A DNA stretch of 64,000 bases from positions 1 to 64,000 of the forward strand of contig CALJNB010000005.1 of assembly GCA_937981985.1 (NCBI GenBank), given 5' to 3'. The stretch comes from an uncultured bacterium (GTDB lineage Bacteria > Myxococcota_A > Bradymonadia > Bradymonadales > Bradymonadaceae). Shown one piece after another: positions 18,231 to 27,182 of this stretch. Position 1 is the stretch's first letter. Each line of letters starts with the position of its first letter. Under the pieces are notes generated by a model. It did not search any database. It was not told the DNA's origin and saw only the letters and a list, made by a program, of their open reading frames with translations. The position numbers and the translations under genes were made by a program.

Positions 18231-19148
18231 TTAATATTCTATGTTGATTTGTCGTCGCACGTCCTCAGAGTAACCCATATCAAGTAACTTGGCGGCCGCC
18301 TCTAGTTCTTCGCTATGCAAGTCCGGCGAGTGTATTTGGATTACGACGAAGAAGTCGCCTTGTTTGCCCTTGCGTTTGACGCCTTTTCCTTTGAGTCGAA
18401 GCTTTCCCCCGGAATGAATCCCAGACGGAACTTTAACGTTAAAGACGCCTTCGGGTGTGGGAACTTCTATCGTTGCCCCTATTATCGCCTCGGTCATCGT
18501 GACGGGAAGATCGAGATACAAATTGAGATTCTTTCTGCTAAGTTGAGGATGCTTGCGTATCTTTAGTTCTAATATGAGGTCCCCGGCAACCGCACCGCGC
18601 ATCGCCGGCCGATTGCCCTTGCCTTTAAGGCGTAATTTATCCCCATCTTCGGCACCGCTAGGAATCCTTACTTTTAATTCTCTTCCACCGACCGTCATTG
18701 AAACTTCTCCACCCATTAATGCTTTCAAAAAGCTTAAGGTAAGTTCGGCTTCGACATCACGTCCACGTTGAGGCCCGCTCTGAAAGCCACCGAAATTGCT
18801 GAAGTCACTGGTATCAAACGTCCCGCGACGTCCACCAAAGAGAGAGCTAAAGATGTCGTCAAAATTTGAACTTTGAAAAGCACCCGAGGATCCCCATTGA
18901 TGATGTTGCCCCGGGCGGACTCCGTCACGAAGCCCATCCACACCATAGGTGTCATAGGTTTTTCTTTTTTCCGGATCTGAAAGGACCTCAAATGCAAAAG
19001 ACGCTTTTTTAAAGCGTTCTTCAGCGGCCTCATCATCCGGGTTGCGGTCAGGATGGTTATCTCTCGCGATCTTTCTATACGAACTCTTTATGGTTTTCGC
19101 GTCCGCTGTGCGGGAAACCCCTAATATTTCGTATAAATCGGTATCCAC
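18231..19148 (-). CDS. DnaJ-like co-chaperone without zinc finger (class B, CbpA type)
   Basis: The 305-residue protein has an N-terminal J domain (residues 5-68) with the HPD motif in NHPDRNP, then a Gly/Phe-rich linker (GAFQSSNFDDIFSSLFGG), and two DnaJ C-terminal beta domains with no CxxCxGxG zinc modules. This is the class B layout of E. coli CbpA. It should deliver clients to DnaK and stimulate its ATPase. The GTG start has AGGAGG (19159-19154) at good spacing. It follows the unknown gene at 19168-19962 by only 19 nt, so the two are probably one operon. Confidence 0.9.
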   Translation of the reverse strand: MDTDLYEILGVSRTADAKTIKSSYRKIARDNHPDRNPDDEAAEERFKKASFAFEVLSDPEKRKTYDTYGVDGLRDGVRPGQHHQWGSSGAFQSSNFDDIFSSLFGGRRGTFDTSDFSNFGGFQSGPQRGRDVEAELTLSFLKALMGGEVSMTVGGRELKVRIPSGAEDGDKLRLKGKGNRPAMRGAVAGDLILELKIRKHPQLSRKNLNLYLDLPVTMTEAIIGATIEVPTPEGVFNVKVPSGIHSGGKLRLKGKGVKRKGKQGDFFVVIQIHSPDLHSEELEAAAKLLDMGYSEDVRRQINIEY

Positions 19149-19167
19149 TTGGACCTCCTAAAGGGCG

Positions 19168-19962
19168 CTATTTTATGAATCCAGGACCCATATTCTCTGA
19201 ATTACCCTGTCGGCCGATCGACCAACCCGTGCACGGCTTCACCTCTTTACTTGGGGATTGGGTTTGACCTCGTCCGTGTCTTTCTACGCCAAAAGAAGCG
19301 CCGCCAAATTGTATTCCCATTCCTTGAGGTACCAGGCCAAGCCACCCGCACAGTTCGGGGGTGGTGATCTGGTTGGCCATGTTGTTTAACGAGGCGAGCC
19401 AGTCCGATGCTGTCTTTGTGAATGCGTCCACTTCTGCAAATATTTCAAATGAGGTCTGTTGCTCTTTAGGACGCATTTTTATTTCGCCTGTTTTGATAAG
19501 TCGAGCCAAGGCAGCGTTTCCTCGGGCAAGAATATCTTTCACGGCTCGTGGTTCACCCAGATGATTTGCAATCGTTGGATCGGTTGCAATCGTACTCAGC
19601 GCACGCATGACCTGGGCTACAACTGTTACGGTATGATCATGGGCATGTAGGTCTTTGGCCAAAACCATAGAAATTGTAGATTTTTCAACCTTCCCGCGTA
19701 ATTTCGAGCCGACTGTCTCAAGCCACATTTCCGCTTCGCTCGCCGCGAAGTGTAGCGCGTGTTCTCTAATTCGATCTTCGCCGCATTTATCGGTCTTCTT
19801 TTCGATTAACGATTCTCCACGATGATGCAGTTTTTCGGCGTTGTAGAGAAAGTCTTGGGTCCCGCCGGCGTTTTTAAGTTCAACAATAAGGTCGGTCGAA
19901 TACAAAAAACCGTTAAAAGCGACGGCGCAATGTCCGAGTAATCGATAAAATTGTGTGGCCAT
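19168..19962 (-). CDS. Hypothetical protein (264 aa), dnaJ-operon partner
   Basis: I do not recognise this protein. It lacks a signal peptide and looks mostly helical up to about residue 200, then turns Gly/Ser-rich with LGLVPQGMGIQFGG and ends in a basic, low-complexity tail. GGA 7 nt before the ATG supports the start. It is closely coupled to the DnaJ-like gene downstream, so it may be a client or regulator of that chaperone; this is inference from position only. Confidence 0.6.
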   Translation of the reverse strand: MATQFYRLLGHCAVAFNGFLYSTDLIVELKNAGGTQDFLYNAEKLHHRGESLIEKKTDKCGEDRIREHALHFAASEAEMWLETVGSKLRGKVEKSTISMVLAKDLHAHDHTVTVVAQVMRALSTIATDPTIANHLGEPRAVKDILARGNAALARLIKTGEIKMRPKEQQTSFEIFAEVDAFTKTASDWLASLNNMANQITTPELCGWLGLVPQGMGIQFGGASFGVERHGRGQTQSPSKEVKPCTGWSIGRQGNSENMGPGFIK

Positions 19963-20112
19963 AGGTATTCCAAAAATAGTAATTCAAAAAGGAACGTATC
20001 CACCGTCTTGGTGCGCGTTCGCGTTGATCCCGAACCTATCCTTGGTTGGACTTTTCGTCAAATATGCTGGGTGGAAAAGGCGCAAAACTAGAACGGGTTG
20101 TAAGCGTACTTA

Positions 20113-20400
20113 CTACTTAAACAGCGCGTCGAGTTTGGCTTTTGCACTGTCTATTTCGTTGTCTGTCGCATCATTATCGAGGACGCGGACCGAATAATAG
20201 GCGCAAAAATTAGCGCGTTCCTTTTTGTAGACGTGTTCGGCCATGGGTTCTTTACATTCCGACGATGTATTGGGGTCGTAATGCCTGCATTGTTTGCACG
20301 ATTTTAGGTCTGCGTCGCATTTTGTGCAGTAATCTCCGCGATGTAATTCGTCGAATTCCCTGCGTTCGTTACAAGACCAACAATTTAAAACGTATGTCAT
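20113..20400 (-). CDS. Small zinc-ribbon protein (95 aa)
   Basis: The protein has four metal-binding pairs or ends: CWSC near the N terminus, CTKC, CKQC followed by RHY, then single Cys residues in SSEC and NFC. The pattern suggests one or two zinc knuckles followed by a helical tail of about 35 acidic and basic residues. It has no signal peptide, so it should be cytoplasmic. It follows the XdhA-type gene by 12 nt and is likely co-transcribed with it. The function is unknown; such knuckles often mediate protein or nucleic-acid contacts. Confidence 0.75.
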   Translation of the reverse strand: MTYVLNCWSCNERREFDELHRGDYCTKCDADLKSCKQCRHYDPNTSSECKEPMAEHVYKKERANFCAYYSVRVLDNDATDNEIDSAKAKLDALFK

Positions 20401-20412
20401 AGGTAGCTCGAT

Positions 20413-21831
20413 TTATGAGGCGAGTAGTTCTCGATATTCAATACGATCGGCGAAAAGGCTCGTGAAATGACCGAAGTAGAGCTGACGCGCTAGTAGTCGT
20501 TTATAGTTCGCCGAACCGCGGACATCAGAGATGGGCGATATTTCAGATTGTAAAACCCGAGCGCCGTGCAGGACGGTTTGGGTATGGATCGGTTTTCCAA
20601 CGAGGTAGGCGTTGGTTTTCTTCAATAGAAGCGGCGTAGCAAACACACCGCCGAGAGAGATGGATGCTTCTAAAATAATTCCGCTCTTATCGACTTTGAA
20701 TCGTGCGCCTGAACATACCGTGGCAATATCGAGTTCTTTTCTTTTAGAGACTTTTTCAAAGTTAAAAACAGTATCGGCATCCAAAGAGAAGGAAATCTCT
20801 TTGACGAGCTCACCCTGTCTTAAATCGATTTTTTTATAGTCCAGAAAAAACTCATCTAATGGGACTTGGCGCGTCTTAGTCCCTTTTTCAATCGTGAGCG
20901 TTGAACCTAGCGCGAGTAGTATTTGGGTCATATCTCCGATAGGCGAGGCATTGACTATATTACCACTTAGGGTGGCTCGGTTTCGAATTTGTAGCGACGC
21001 TATCAACTGCAGGAAATCATCGATGTTTGGAATCAACTTTCGTATTTGCGGGATGGCTCCAAAGGATTCAAATGAGGTTAGTGCACCCAAAATAAGTTGA
21101 CCATCTTCGACCCGATAGCCTTTCATCCCCGGAATTCGATTGAGAATTTCTACGCTTTGAGCTGGGATTTTCTCGCCTTGTTGAACATATAAGTCTGTTC
21201 CTCCAGCGACAAATAAATCCGGATTCTGGACACGATCTAGCTCTTCTATTTTTTCTAATTCCTGCGGGATGCGGGGTAGATATTTCGGTAGAAAATCAAG
21301 ATCAACGAGTGCCTGTAATCGATCTTTGGACTCAAGTAGCTTGTGTGGTGATTGGGTTAAGATCTCGATGAGCTGTTCGCCGGCTCGCATAATAGACGCG
21401 TAACCCGTACAGCGACAAAGGTTACCGCTAATTGCCCGTTTAAAGCTATCTACAGTGGGACGTTTTTCGGTCATAAAGAACCACGTCATCGACATAATAA
21501 ATCCGGGCGTACAATAGCCACATTGGGAGCCACCAAACTTAACCATTGCCGATTGAACAGGTGACAAATTGTTCACACGTAAGCCTTCAATGGTCACGAT
21601 ATGTTTCCCGTGGGCTTCGCCGACCGGCATCAAGCATGAGGTTATCGCCTCATAATTGATGTGCCCCGCTTCGAGCTCTCCAACGAGCACCGTACAAGCG
21701 CCACAATCGCCCTCTTTACAGCCTTCTTTGGTTCCTTTCAGTGATTCTTTGCGCACAAAGTCCAATAAGAGTGTTCCGGGGCTGACACCGGTCGAAATCA
21801 AAGTATTATTAAGCCAAAACGTTGTTTGCAA
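20413..21831 (-). CDS. xdhA: Xanthine dehydrogenase-type small subunit (2Fe-2S and FAD)
   Basis: The 472-residue protein has a plant-type 2Fe-2S domain (CKEGDCGACTVLVG and a later Cys), the helical second cluster domain with GSQCGYCTPGFIMSM and GNLCRCTGY, and then an FAD-binding domain (about residues 190-370) plus a CO-dehydrogenase flavoprotein C-terminal domain. In XDH these parts pass electrons from the molybdenum subunit to NAD. The molybdopterin subunit and XdhC chaperone are not in this window. I place the start at the TTG at 21831, which has TGAGG 6 nt upstream, instead of the TTG at 21846. The only close neighbour is the zinc-ribbon gene. Confidence 0.88.
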   Translation of the reverse strand: MQTTFWLNNTLISTGVSPGTLLLDFVRKESLKGTKEGCKEGDCGACTVLVGELEAGHINYEAITSCLMPVGEAHGKHIVTIEGLRVNNLSPVQSAMVKFGGSQCGYCTPGFIMSMTWFFMTEKRPTVDSFKRAISGNLCRCTGYASIMRAGEQLIEILTQSPHKLLESKDRLQALVDLDFLPKYLPRIPQELEKIEELDRVQNPDLFVAGGTDLYVQQGEKIPAQSVEILNRIPGMKGYRVEDGQLILGALTSFESFGAIPQIRKLIPNIDDFLQLIASLQIRNRATLSGNIVNASPIGDMTQILLALGSTLTIEKGTKTRQVPLDEFFLDYKKIDLRQGELVKEISFSLDADTVFNFEKVSKRKELDIATVCSGARFKVDKSGIILEASISLGGVFATPLLLKKTNAYLVGKPIHTQTVLHGARVLQSEISPISDVRGSANYKRLLARQLYFGHFTSLFADRIEYRELLAS

Positions 21832-21955
21832 TTGAAACCTCAGCAATCAGAAAGCGTATCTTATAGGAGCCGGTCGTTGAGTCAATCTTCGTCATAAAAG
21901 CTACGAAAACATGACTTTGTCTGATAGAAGTAAAAATCTCTCATTACGTGGAAAA

Positions 21956-22399
21956 ATGAAAGCACTCATTCAACGAATCTTAGAAGCCAGTGTAGAAGTC
22001 GAAGGCGAAATTGTCGGAAGCGTAAGTAAGGGTCTATTGGTTTTTCTTGGAGCTGGAGAGGGAGATGCCACTTCGGATCTAGAATATGTATTTAGTAAAT
22101 TGATTCATCTACGTATTTTTGAAGACGAAAATGGAAAAATGAATCTATCTTTGATGGATGTAAAAGGTGAGCTTCTTATAGTAAGTCAGTTTACGTTATA
22201 CGCGGATATAAAAAAGGGGCGTCGACCTAGTTTTAATGAAGCTATGAAACCTGGACCCGCCGAAGAAATGTATGAACGTTTTGTCGAAATGTCTAAGGCC
22301 GCTGGAATACGAACCCAGACGGGAGTGTTTGGCGCAGATATGAAGGTGTCCATTGTTAATGATGGACCCGTGACCATTATGGTCGAATCCCCAAAATAG
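21956..22399 (+). CDS. dtd: D-aminoacyl-tRNA deacylase
   Basis: The 147-residue product matches Dtd in length and in its two signatures: SQFTLYADIKKGRRPSF, holding the catalytic SQFTL, and NDGPVTIMVES, holding the Gly-cisPro loop (GPVT). Dtd hydrolyses D-aminoacyl-tRNAs and glycyl-tRNA-Ala. I use the ATG at 21956 because Dtd proteins begin MKALIQR; an upstream in-frame ATG at 21911 would add 15 unrelated residues. hinT follows in 25 nt, so the two probably share a transcript. Confidence 0.95.
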   Translation: MKALIQRILEASVEVEGEIVGSVSKGLLVFLGAGEGDATSDLEYVFSKLIHLRIFEDENGKMNLSLMDVKGELLIVSQFTLYADIKKGRRPSFNEAMKPGPAEEMYERFVEMSKAAGIRTQTGVFGADMKVSIVNDGPVTIMVESPK

Positions 22400-22424
22400 A
22401 ATGTTCAATGAAGGGCAGGTTAGT

Positions 22425-22757
22425 ATGACTTTATTCTCAAAAATAATCGCAAAAGAAATTCCCGCAGACATTGTTTACGAAGACGATGATATGATGGCGT
22501 TTCGGGACATCAACCCGGTTGCACCGGTCCATCTTTTATTAATACCTAAAGAGCCTATGGTGAATCTTCTTCACGTTGAAGAATGCGATGGGATTGTTTT
22601 AGGGAAGATGATGACCAAAGCCGGTGCTATTGCAAAAGCCGAAGGTTTGGATGATTTCAGAATTGTTGTAAATAATGGCGCGGGCGTGGGTCAGACCGTC
22701 TTTCATCTTCATCTACATATTTTGGGAGGGCGCGACTTTTCCTGGCCGCCCGGTTAG
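22425..22757 (+). CDS. hinT: HIT-family nucleotide hydrolase (HinT type)
   Basis: The 110-residue product has the histidine triad VFHLHLHILGG near its C terminus and the N-terminal pattern LFSKIIAKEIPADIVYEDD typical of HinT. It should hydrolyse purine nucleoside phosphoramidates and adenylylated lysine or related species. The ATG at 22425 has AGG 6 nt upstream and gives the standard length. Its stop codon overlaps the stop of the converging lipoprotein gene by 4 nt (TTAG). Confidence 0.93.
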   Translation: MTLFSKIIAKEIPADIVYEDDDMMAFRDINPVAPVHLLLIPKEPMVNLLHVEECDGIVLGKMMTKAGAIAKAEGLDDFRIVVNNGAGVGQTVFHLHLHILGGRDFSWPPG

Positions 22758-23206
22758 AGGAATTCTAATGATTCCAAGACTTGGCGTACGCCGGGTTCTG
22801 AATTTTGAAGTGTCTTCTCATTTCCGTCGACAACAACCCTTACCGAACGGTCGCCTTTTTCGACGAGATAGCGGGTTTGAAAGTCGCCCTCCGCCCAATC
22901 AAATGAAAGTTCACCCTTTACAACCTTGTCCAGAATAGTGGTTTGGACTTCTCTGATCTGTTCGTACTTGGGTGGTAAAGAGACCTCTGTTTCTAGTGAC
23001 AAGTTCAGGGTGGTATCGCCATCAAAAATTCCCAAAAAACGTTTTTCACGAATCATGATCTTTGTGCCAAGGTCTGAAATTTTCCAATTCCCCGGATAGG
23101 AAAATTTGATTGTTTTATTATCGTAGATTTTTGGACTATCAATCGCCGGTCCACAACCGACAAAGAAGAGTACGAAAATCAGCAGTATCACGGAGTACAA
23201 TCTCAT
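22754..23206 (-). CDS. Lipoprotein of unknown function (150 aa)
   Basis: A classical lipoprotein signal (MRLYSVILLIFVLFFVGC, lipobox FVGC) is followed by a compact domain whose start, NKTIKFSYPGNWKISD, resembles the PsbP/DcrB-type beta-sheet fold of small exported proteins. The assignment to that fold is tentative. Glutamate, lysine and aspartate dominate the rest. It overlaps the stop of hinT from the opposite strand. It lies 80 bp from the next minus-strand gene and may be its own unit. Confidence 0.72.
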   Translation of the reverse strand: MRLYSVILLIFVLFFVGCGPAIDSPKIYDNKTIKFSYPGNWKISDLGTKIMIREKRFLGIFDGDTTLNLSLETEVSLPPKYEQIREVQTTILDKVVKGELSFDWAEGDFQTRYLVEKGDRSVRVVVDGNEKTLQNSEPGVRQVLESLEFL

Positions 23207-23285
23207 AGTTCAAATATCCGTCTATCTCATCTGACTGTCAAACCTGATAGGTCGTTTTAAGTACATAAAGTTGAACAAATTCCTA

Positions 23286-24365
23286 TCACACGGAGAGTCC
23301 AAAACGACGGAATAGTCGCATACTTTCATAGACCATTGGAGCACTTTTCGTCACGGTCAGGTAAGCGCCAAGGCCTAAAAGATTATCAAGGGATGGGTGT
23401 TCTAGAGGTGAAATCCTTTTGTCGTAAAATTTCAGGAAAGTAGGGTCGAATTGGGTTTCATCAGCCTCTATCACCTCTAAAACGAAGTCTAAAAATAAAA
23501 AAATCTGCCAGAGATTCTCTCGCGCAAACATTCCTACTTCTCTCCAAAGCCGTACCGAGCGTACCCAACCAAGGGTTTGGTGTAACTGTGCAAAGGTTTC
23601 GAAAAAGGGTCGCATATCCAATTTTCCCGCTTCATCTTGGTTTATATATAAAGTAGGCGCGAGTTCAAAAAGTTCTTCGGTCTGGGTATGATAAGCTCCC
23701 ATGATGATCATCATTAAATAATAGCGTCTTACAAACCCCTCTTCTTCGAATCGTCTAGCCGACGTTAAAAGCAAGTGAGGCAGAGTGAACATCTGACCCT
23801 TCTCCTGAATCTTAGCGGCGATGATTTGATCTTCAAGAAATGGAAGTTGCTCAGAAAAACCTTCGATTTCATCAAAGAATGTACTGGAAATCATTAATCC
23901 CTGATCTCCGTTTGTGGAGTTTTTTCGATTAAGTTGTGATTTTTTTTCTAAGAATCCAAGCATGAAACCAAGTTGAGGAATGTTTGTTTGAAACGATAAC
24001 CCAAAATGTCCGGCTATAAATGGCGTATCTTTTTCTTTCGATTTGATAACGTCAAGGGCGTCGCGGAGTTGGTGGTTTTTGGAAAGTTCGGAGTCGGCGT
24101 GCAGAAACAAAAGATAATCCGAACGCGCGTGAACGCGTCCAAGATTCATTTGTTTACCGCGTCCGGGTTCTGAATGGAAATAACGTAATTCGTTTTTACT
24201 ACAAATTCGTTTTGAAGCGGTGCTTTCGTTCGCTTTGGGTTTTCCGCCGTCGACGACGATGACCTCAAATTTTATTTTTTTCTGTGTAGATAAACTTTGG
24301 GCTAAGTTTTGAAGGGCTTCGCTGTCGTTAAGGACAGGAATAATTACCGACAGTTCTGGTTTCAA
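23286..24365 (-). CDS. GT2 glycosyltransferase with C-terminal extension
   Basis: The 359-residue protein has a GT2 fold: SVIIPVLND at the N terminus, VVDGG, then GRGKQMNLG and LLFLHADSELS, the form seen in the family annotated 'transferase 2, rSAM/selenodomain-associated'. A charged helical C-terminal half (about residues 210-359) has no family I recognise. A soluble enzyme is likely because no membrane segment is visible. The upstream neighbour on the same strand ends 5 nt before its start, so they form a pair. The sugar and acceptor are unknown. Confidence 0.8.
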   Translation of the reverse strand: MKPELSVIIPVLNDSEALQNLAQSLSTQKKIKFEVIVVDGGKPKANESTASKRICSKNELRYFHSEPGRGKQMNLGRVHARSDYLLFLHADSELSKNHQLRDALDVIKSKEKDTPFIAGHFGLSFQTNIPQLGFMLGFLEKKSQLNRKNSTNGDQGLMISSTFFDEIEGFSEQLPFLEDQIIAAKIQEKGQMFTLPHLLLTSARRFEEEGFVRRYYLMMIIMGAYHTQTEELFELAPTLYINQDEAGKLDMRPFFETFAQLHQTLGWVRSVRLWREVGMFARENLWQIFLFLDFVLEVIEADETQFDPTFLKFYDKRISPLEHPSLDNLLGLGAYLTVTKSAPMVYESMRLFRRFGLSV

Positions 24366-24370
24366 TAAAT

Positions 24371-24835
24371 TTAATGGGGGTCTGGGAAGTTCGGCGTGGA
24401 GAAATTAATATCCGACAGCAGCTCAAAAACATCTGAAGTACATTTGAGCCCACTTTGCGGAAATAAGATTCCCTTATCGCTAAATTCGGCAAGGAAGAGA
24501 ATGGGATCGCCGGCTCGGTTATAGCCAAGTTGGGCTAGGGTGCCAGACGGAATCATCTCTTCGTGCGATAGATGAATAGGTTCGTTAATGACATAGTAAC
24601 CTTCAGGTTTGAGCTTCATTAGGGAATCTAAAAACGATTCCTCTCTGATCAAATACCCTTTGTCTTGAAAGGACCATCTATTGGACATATTTACGGCCGG
24701 TAGCAGCAATAGGGGCAAACCCTGTTGCGAATGGTTATGAAAATATACCAACAAGTTTTCTCTAACCCATTCCTCTTTTCCAGGTAGTGCTTTCTGGGTT
24801 TTATATAATCCGCATGGAGGGTAGTTATTCATCAA
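24371..24835 (-). CDS. Hypothetical protein (154 aa) paired with GT2 gene
   Basis: I do not recognise this protein. It has no signal peptide or membrane segment. A middle stretch (about residues 80-120) contains KPEGYYVINEPIHLSH and PSGTLAQLGYNRAGDPILFL, a beta-rich pattern common in small cytoplasmic proteins of the Myxococcota type. It is 5 nt upstream of the GT2 gene, so translation is likely coupled. Confidence 0.6.
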   Translation of the reverse strand: MMNNYPPCGLYKTQKALPGKEEWVRENLLVYFHNHSQQGLPLLLLPAVNMSNRWSFQDKGYLIREESFLDSLMKLKPEGYYVINEPIHLSHEEMIPSGTLAQLGYNRAGDPILFLAEFSDKGILFPQSGLKCTSDVFELLSDINFSTPNFPDPH

Positions 24836-24900
24836 AATCCTTTTATTCCTAAATTACGATGTATAATCGTAGCCTTATTTATAACCAACTAAAATAGAAT

Positions 24901-26220
24901 TTATTTCCCTTTACGTTTGGTCGACAGGGTCTTTGCAGTACGACGAAGCGGCGTAGAGACGTTTCTGTCCGATGCAATTTTTTTGAGTTCTTTGGGTGTT
25001 AAGAAATTCATGAAACGTATTGCTGCTGCGAGCGGTGTTTTGGGGTTCAGACAGAGTAGAAATTTGATTTCTTTCTTTTTCGTGTACGGTTTGGAATCGG
25101 CAATGAATTTAATGACCGAATCAGGAATCGACTTATTTTTCGCCCATGACCGGATGTCAGGATATTTAACGCGGGGGCTTTGACAGGCGGCGCCGTGAAC
25201 CAGCGGATTGGGATCTTTTACCAAAATGTTGATCTCTTCTCTGGACCCCACGGTCGCAAGTCTGATTTTCTGAGAAATCGACATACGTCCAATTTTTGCC
25301 GAAATTGGCCCAGAATTCATATAGGTATCAAGAATTTGGAATGATCTAGCGATATCTTCGATATTGTCAGGCATCACTTCAAAACTAATCATTCGAATAT
25401 AGGCTTTTTCGATAGCTCCAAAACCCGCGCCATCGGGTTGTTGCAAGGTTTTCAATGCTTCTGTGATCATATCCTTAGTGATCGTTTTCATGTCGATGTG
25501 TATGTTTTCGTTGTAAAAGCGCCCGCGTTCTGACGGAGTCATGGATTCTGACTGCGCAAAAAGAGCATCTTGTTTATCGCCTTTATCTCCCACTTTTTTC
25601 AATAGAGTGTCAAAACCGATTTCTTCATCATTCGCGCTTTCAAAAATATTTTTGCCGGATTTCAGCGCATCGTTTAGACCTGGTATTCCCTTAAGCTGTA
25701 CCTTTTCACGTTGTGCGAGCTCAACAATTCTATCGACGGTTGCCATACGCGAGTTTGCGTTGAGATAAAGTTGTTCGATAATGACAGGGGATTCTAGGAG
25801 GCGAATTTGATTCGTCGCGATAATTTCAGTGAGTGCTGTTTTAGCTTTTCCGGCAAGTCTTGCGATGGTTATTGAGTTGATATTGGAGTTACTAACAAGG
25901 GTTTCGAGAACCTTATCAGAATCGCGTTTACGATCGGCAATCCAATCAAGAATACCCTCATGTTTTTCCGCTTTTACCACGGGTAGCAGAATGTCATCCG
26001 GTAAAGCATCGAACGATTTCACGGCGATACGTTGGGTATCAAGATCAGAAAAGTTAGCGAGTTCGTATAACATCGCGACATTTTGTTCGGATGAAACCGG
26101 TAGCATACCCTGGGCTGCCATCATTTTTAACGGTGGAGCCGCTTTAGGATCCAAATGCTTGTGAAGTTGCGCAGGAAGTATCGCAAGATCTATAGATGAC
26201 CGATCAAGGTTGAGTGACAT
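24901..26220 (-). CDS. Helical-repeat protein of unknown function (439 aa)
   Basis: The protein is almost entirely helical with short repeated helix pairs, including recurrent P-x-x-[LIV] at helix starts, rather like HEAT or DUF2336-style leucine-variant repeats. It has no signal peptide or membrane segment and ends in a basic tail (KTLSTKRKGK). Such solenoids usually bind proteins. Family and partner are unknown. It stands alone between short intergenic gaps on both sides. Confidence 0.6.
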   Translation of the reverse strand: MSLNLDRSSIDLAILPAQLHKHLDPKAAPPLKMMAAQGMLPVSSEQNVAMLYELANFSDLDTQRIAVKSFDALPDDILLPVVKAEKHEGILDWIADRKRDSDKVLETLVSNSNINSITIARLAGKAKTALTEIIATNQIRLLESPVIIEQLYLNANSRMATVDRIVELAQREKVQLKGIPGLNDALKSGKNIFESANDEEIGFDTLLKKVGDKGDKQDALFAQSESMTPSERGRFYNENIHIDMKTITKDMITEALKTLQQPDGAGFGAIEKAYIRMISFEVMPDNIEDIARSFQILDTYMNSGPISAKIGRMSISQKIRLATVGSREEINILVKDPNPLVHGAACQSPRVKYPDIRSWAKNKSIPDSVIKFIADSKPYTKKKEIKFLLCLNPKTPLAAAIRFMNFLTPKELKKIASDRNVSTPLRRTAKTLSTKRKGK

Positions 26221-26319
26221 GTTCTACCGTGGATGTTGAGGTCCTAATAAATTATATTGAAGGCTTTGATATTACAACCCGTTTTTGGTGCGATCGAGCT
26301 CGAAGAAGAGAACACCCTT

Positions 26320-27081
26320 TTATTTTTCGCCGCTGCAGTTGTATTTGCGCGACCAACGTTGCGTAGCGTTACTGTTGGAGGCGCTTCGGGTCGTTTCGAT
26401 TAAGGATCCGCCTGCGTCATAGGTATATTGATATTCGAGTAAGGTTGCGTCTTGAAGCTCAACCACCGATTTAGTCTTCCTTGAATCTGTATAAAACGAT
26501 CGGTTAATCTCTAAGATTTTGTCATTTGAACGTGACGTTCTTTGTCGTTCCAAACCCGAATCGGAATATTCTACATTAACGAGAATAATCGGCATGTTTT
26601 CGCGTTTGATCGATATTTTTGTGAGTCGTGGTTCGTCGTTTTCTTTATTCGAGGGCGTATAGAAATAGGTTTCTTCCCGGTCCATCTTACCATCGGGCGT
26701 TAATTCGCCTTTTTCATTCGTATCGTCGATTTCGCGCCTCTTTAGTAAGCCATTTTCGTAGTGATATCGAATTTCAAAAATCGTTTTTTGTGCGTTTTTT
26801 CTTCGTTTTAAAGCTATTCGATCGCCTGACCATTCTGTCGTCTCAGTGAAAATAGATTCGCCTTCTGCGTTCAAGCGATCTGTTCTAACGAGGCGTTCAT
26901 TCTCGTAGGTGTATCTTTCGAGTGCGGTCTTCTCTGCGCTCTTAAATACCTGTTGGCAAAGTTGCGGATTAGCGCCGATTTCATCGGACGGCGAATGAGC
27001 GTTTAAATGGGTTGTTTTGCAGCCAATGACAATCGTTAGGAAAAGACTAAAAAGTGTGTAGACGAGCGTATGTTTCATCAA
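26320..27081 (-). CDS. Lipoprotein with YD/RHS-like strand repeats (253 aa)
   Basis: A lipoprotein signal (ending VIGC) precedes repeated short strands of the form Y-x-Y-E-N-x-x-L, for example RYTYENERLVR, RYHYENGLLKR and YQYTYDAGGSLIETTRS. This resembles the YD repeats of RHS-type proteins, although far too short for a toxin shell. Small lipoproteins of this kind are common in Myxococcota. It diverges from the PEGA-like gene on the right. Confidence 0.65.
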   Translation of the reverse strand: MMKHTLVYTLFSLFLTIVIGCKTTHLNAHSPSDEIGANPQLCQQVFKSAEKTALERYTYENERLVRTDRLNAEGESIFTETTEWSGDRIALKRRKNAQKTIFEIRYHYENGLLKRREIDDTNEKGELTPDGKMDREETYFYTPSNKENDEPRLTKISIKRENMPIILVNVEYSDSGLERQRTSRSNDKILEINRSFYTDSRKTKSVVELQDATLLEYQYTYDAGGSLIETTRSASNSNATQRWSRKYNCSGEK

Positions 27082-27182
27082 AATAACCTGAGTGTCTGAG
27101 ACGAGCTATGTTCCGAATGCTTGCGTAATCAGATCTAACTGTCTAGAGTCCCGCGGCGTTTTTAAAAAAGAATGGAGCGATG

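Noticed and set aside
21850-21895. Promoter for the xdhA gene (TTGACT and TATAAG on the minus strand)
   Set aside because: The two boxes are only 14 bp apart, and the alternative -10 at 16 bp matches poorly, so the call is not supported.
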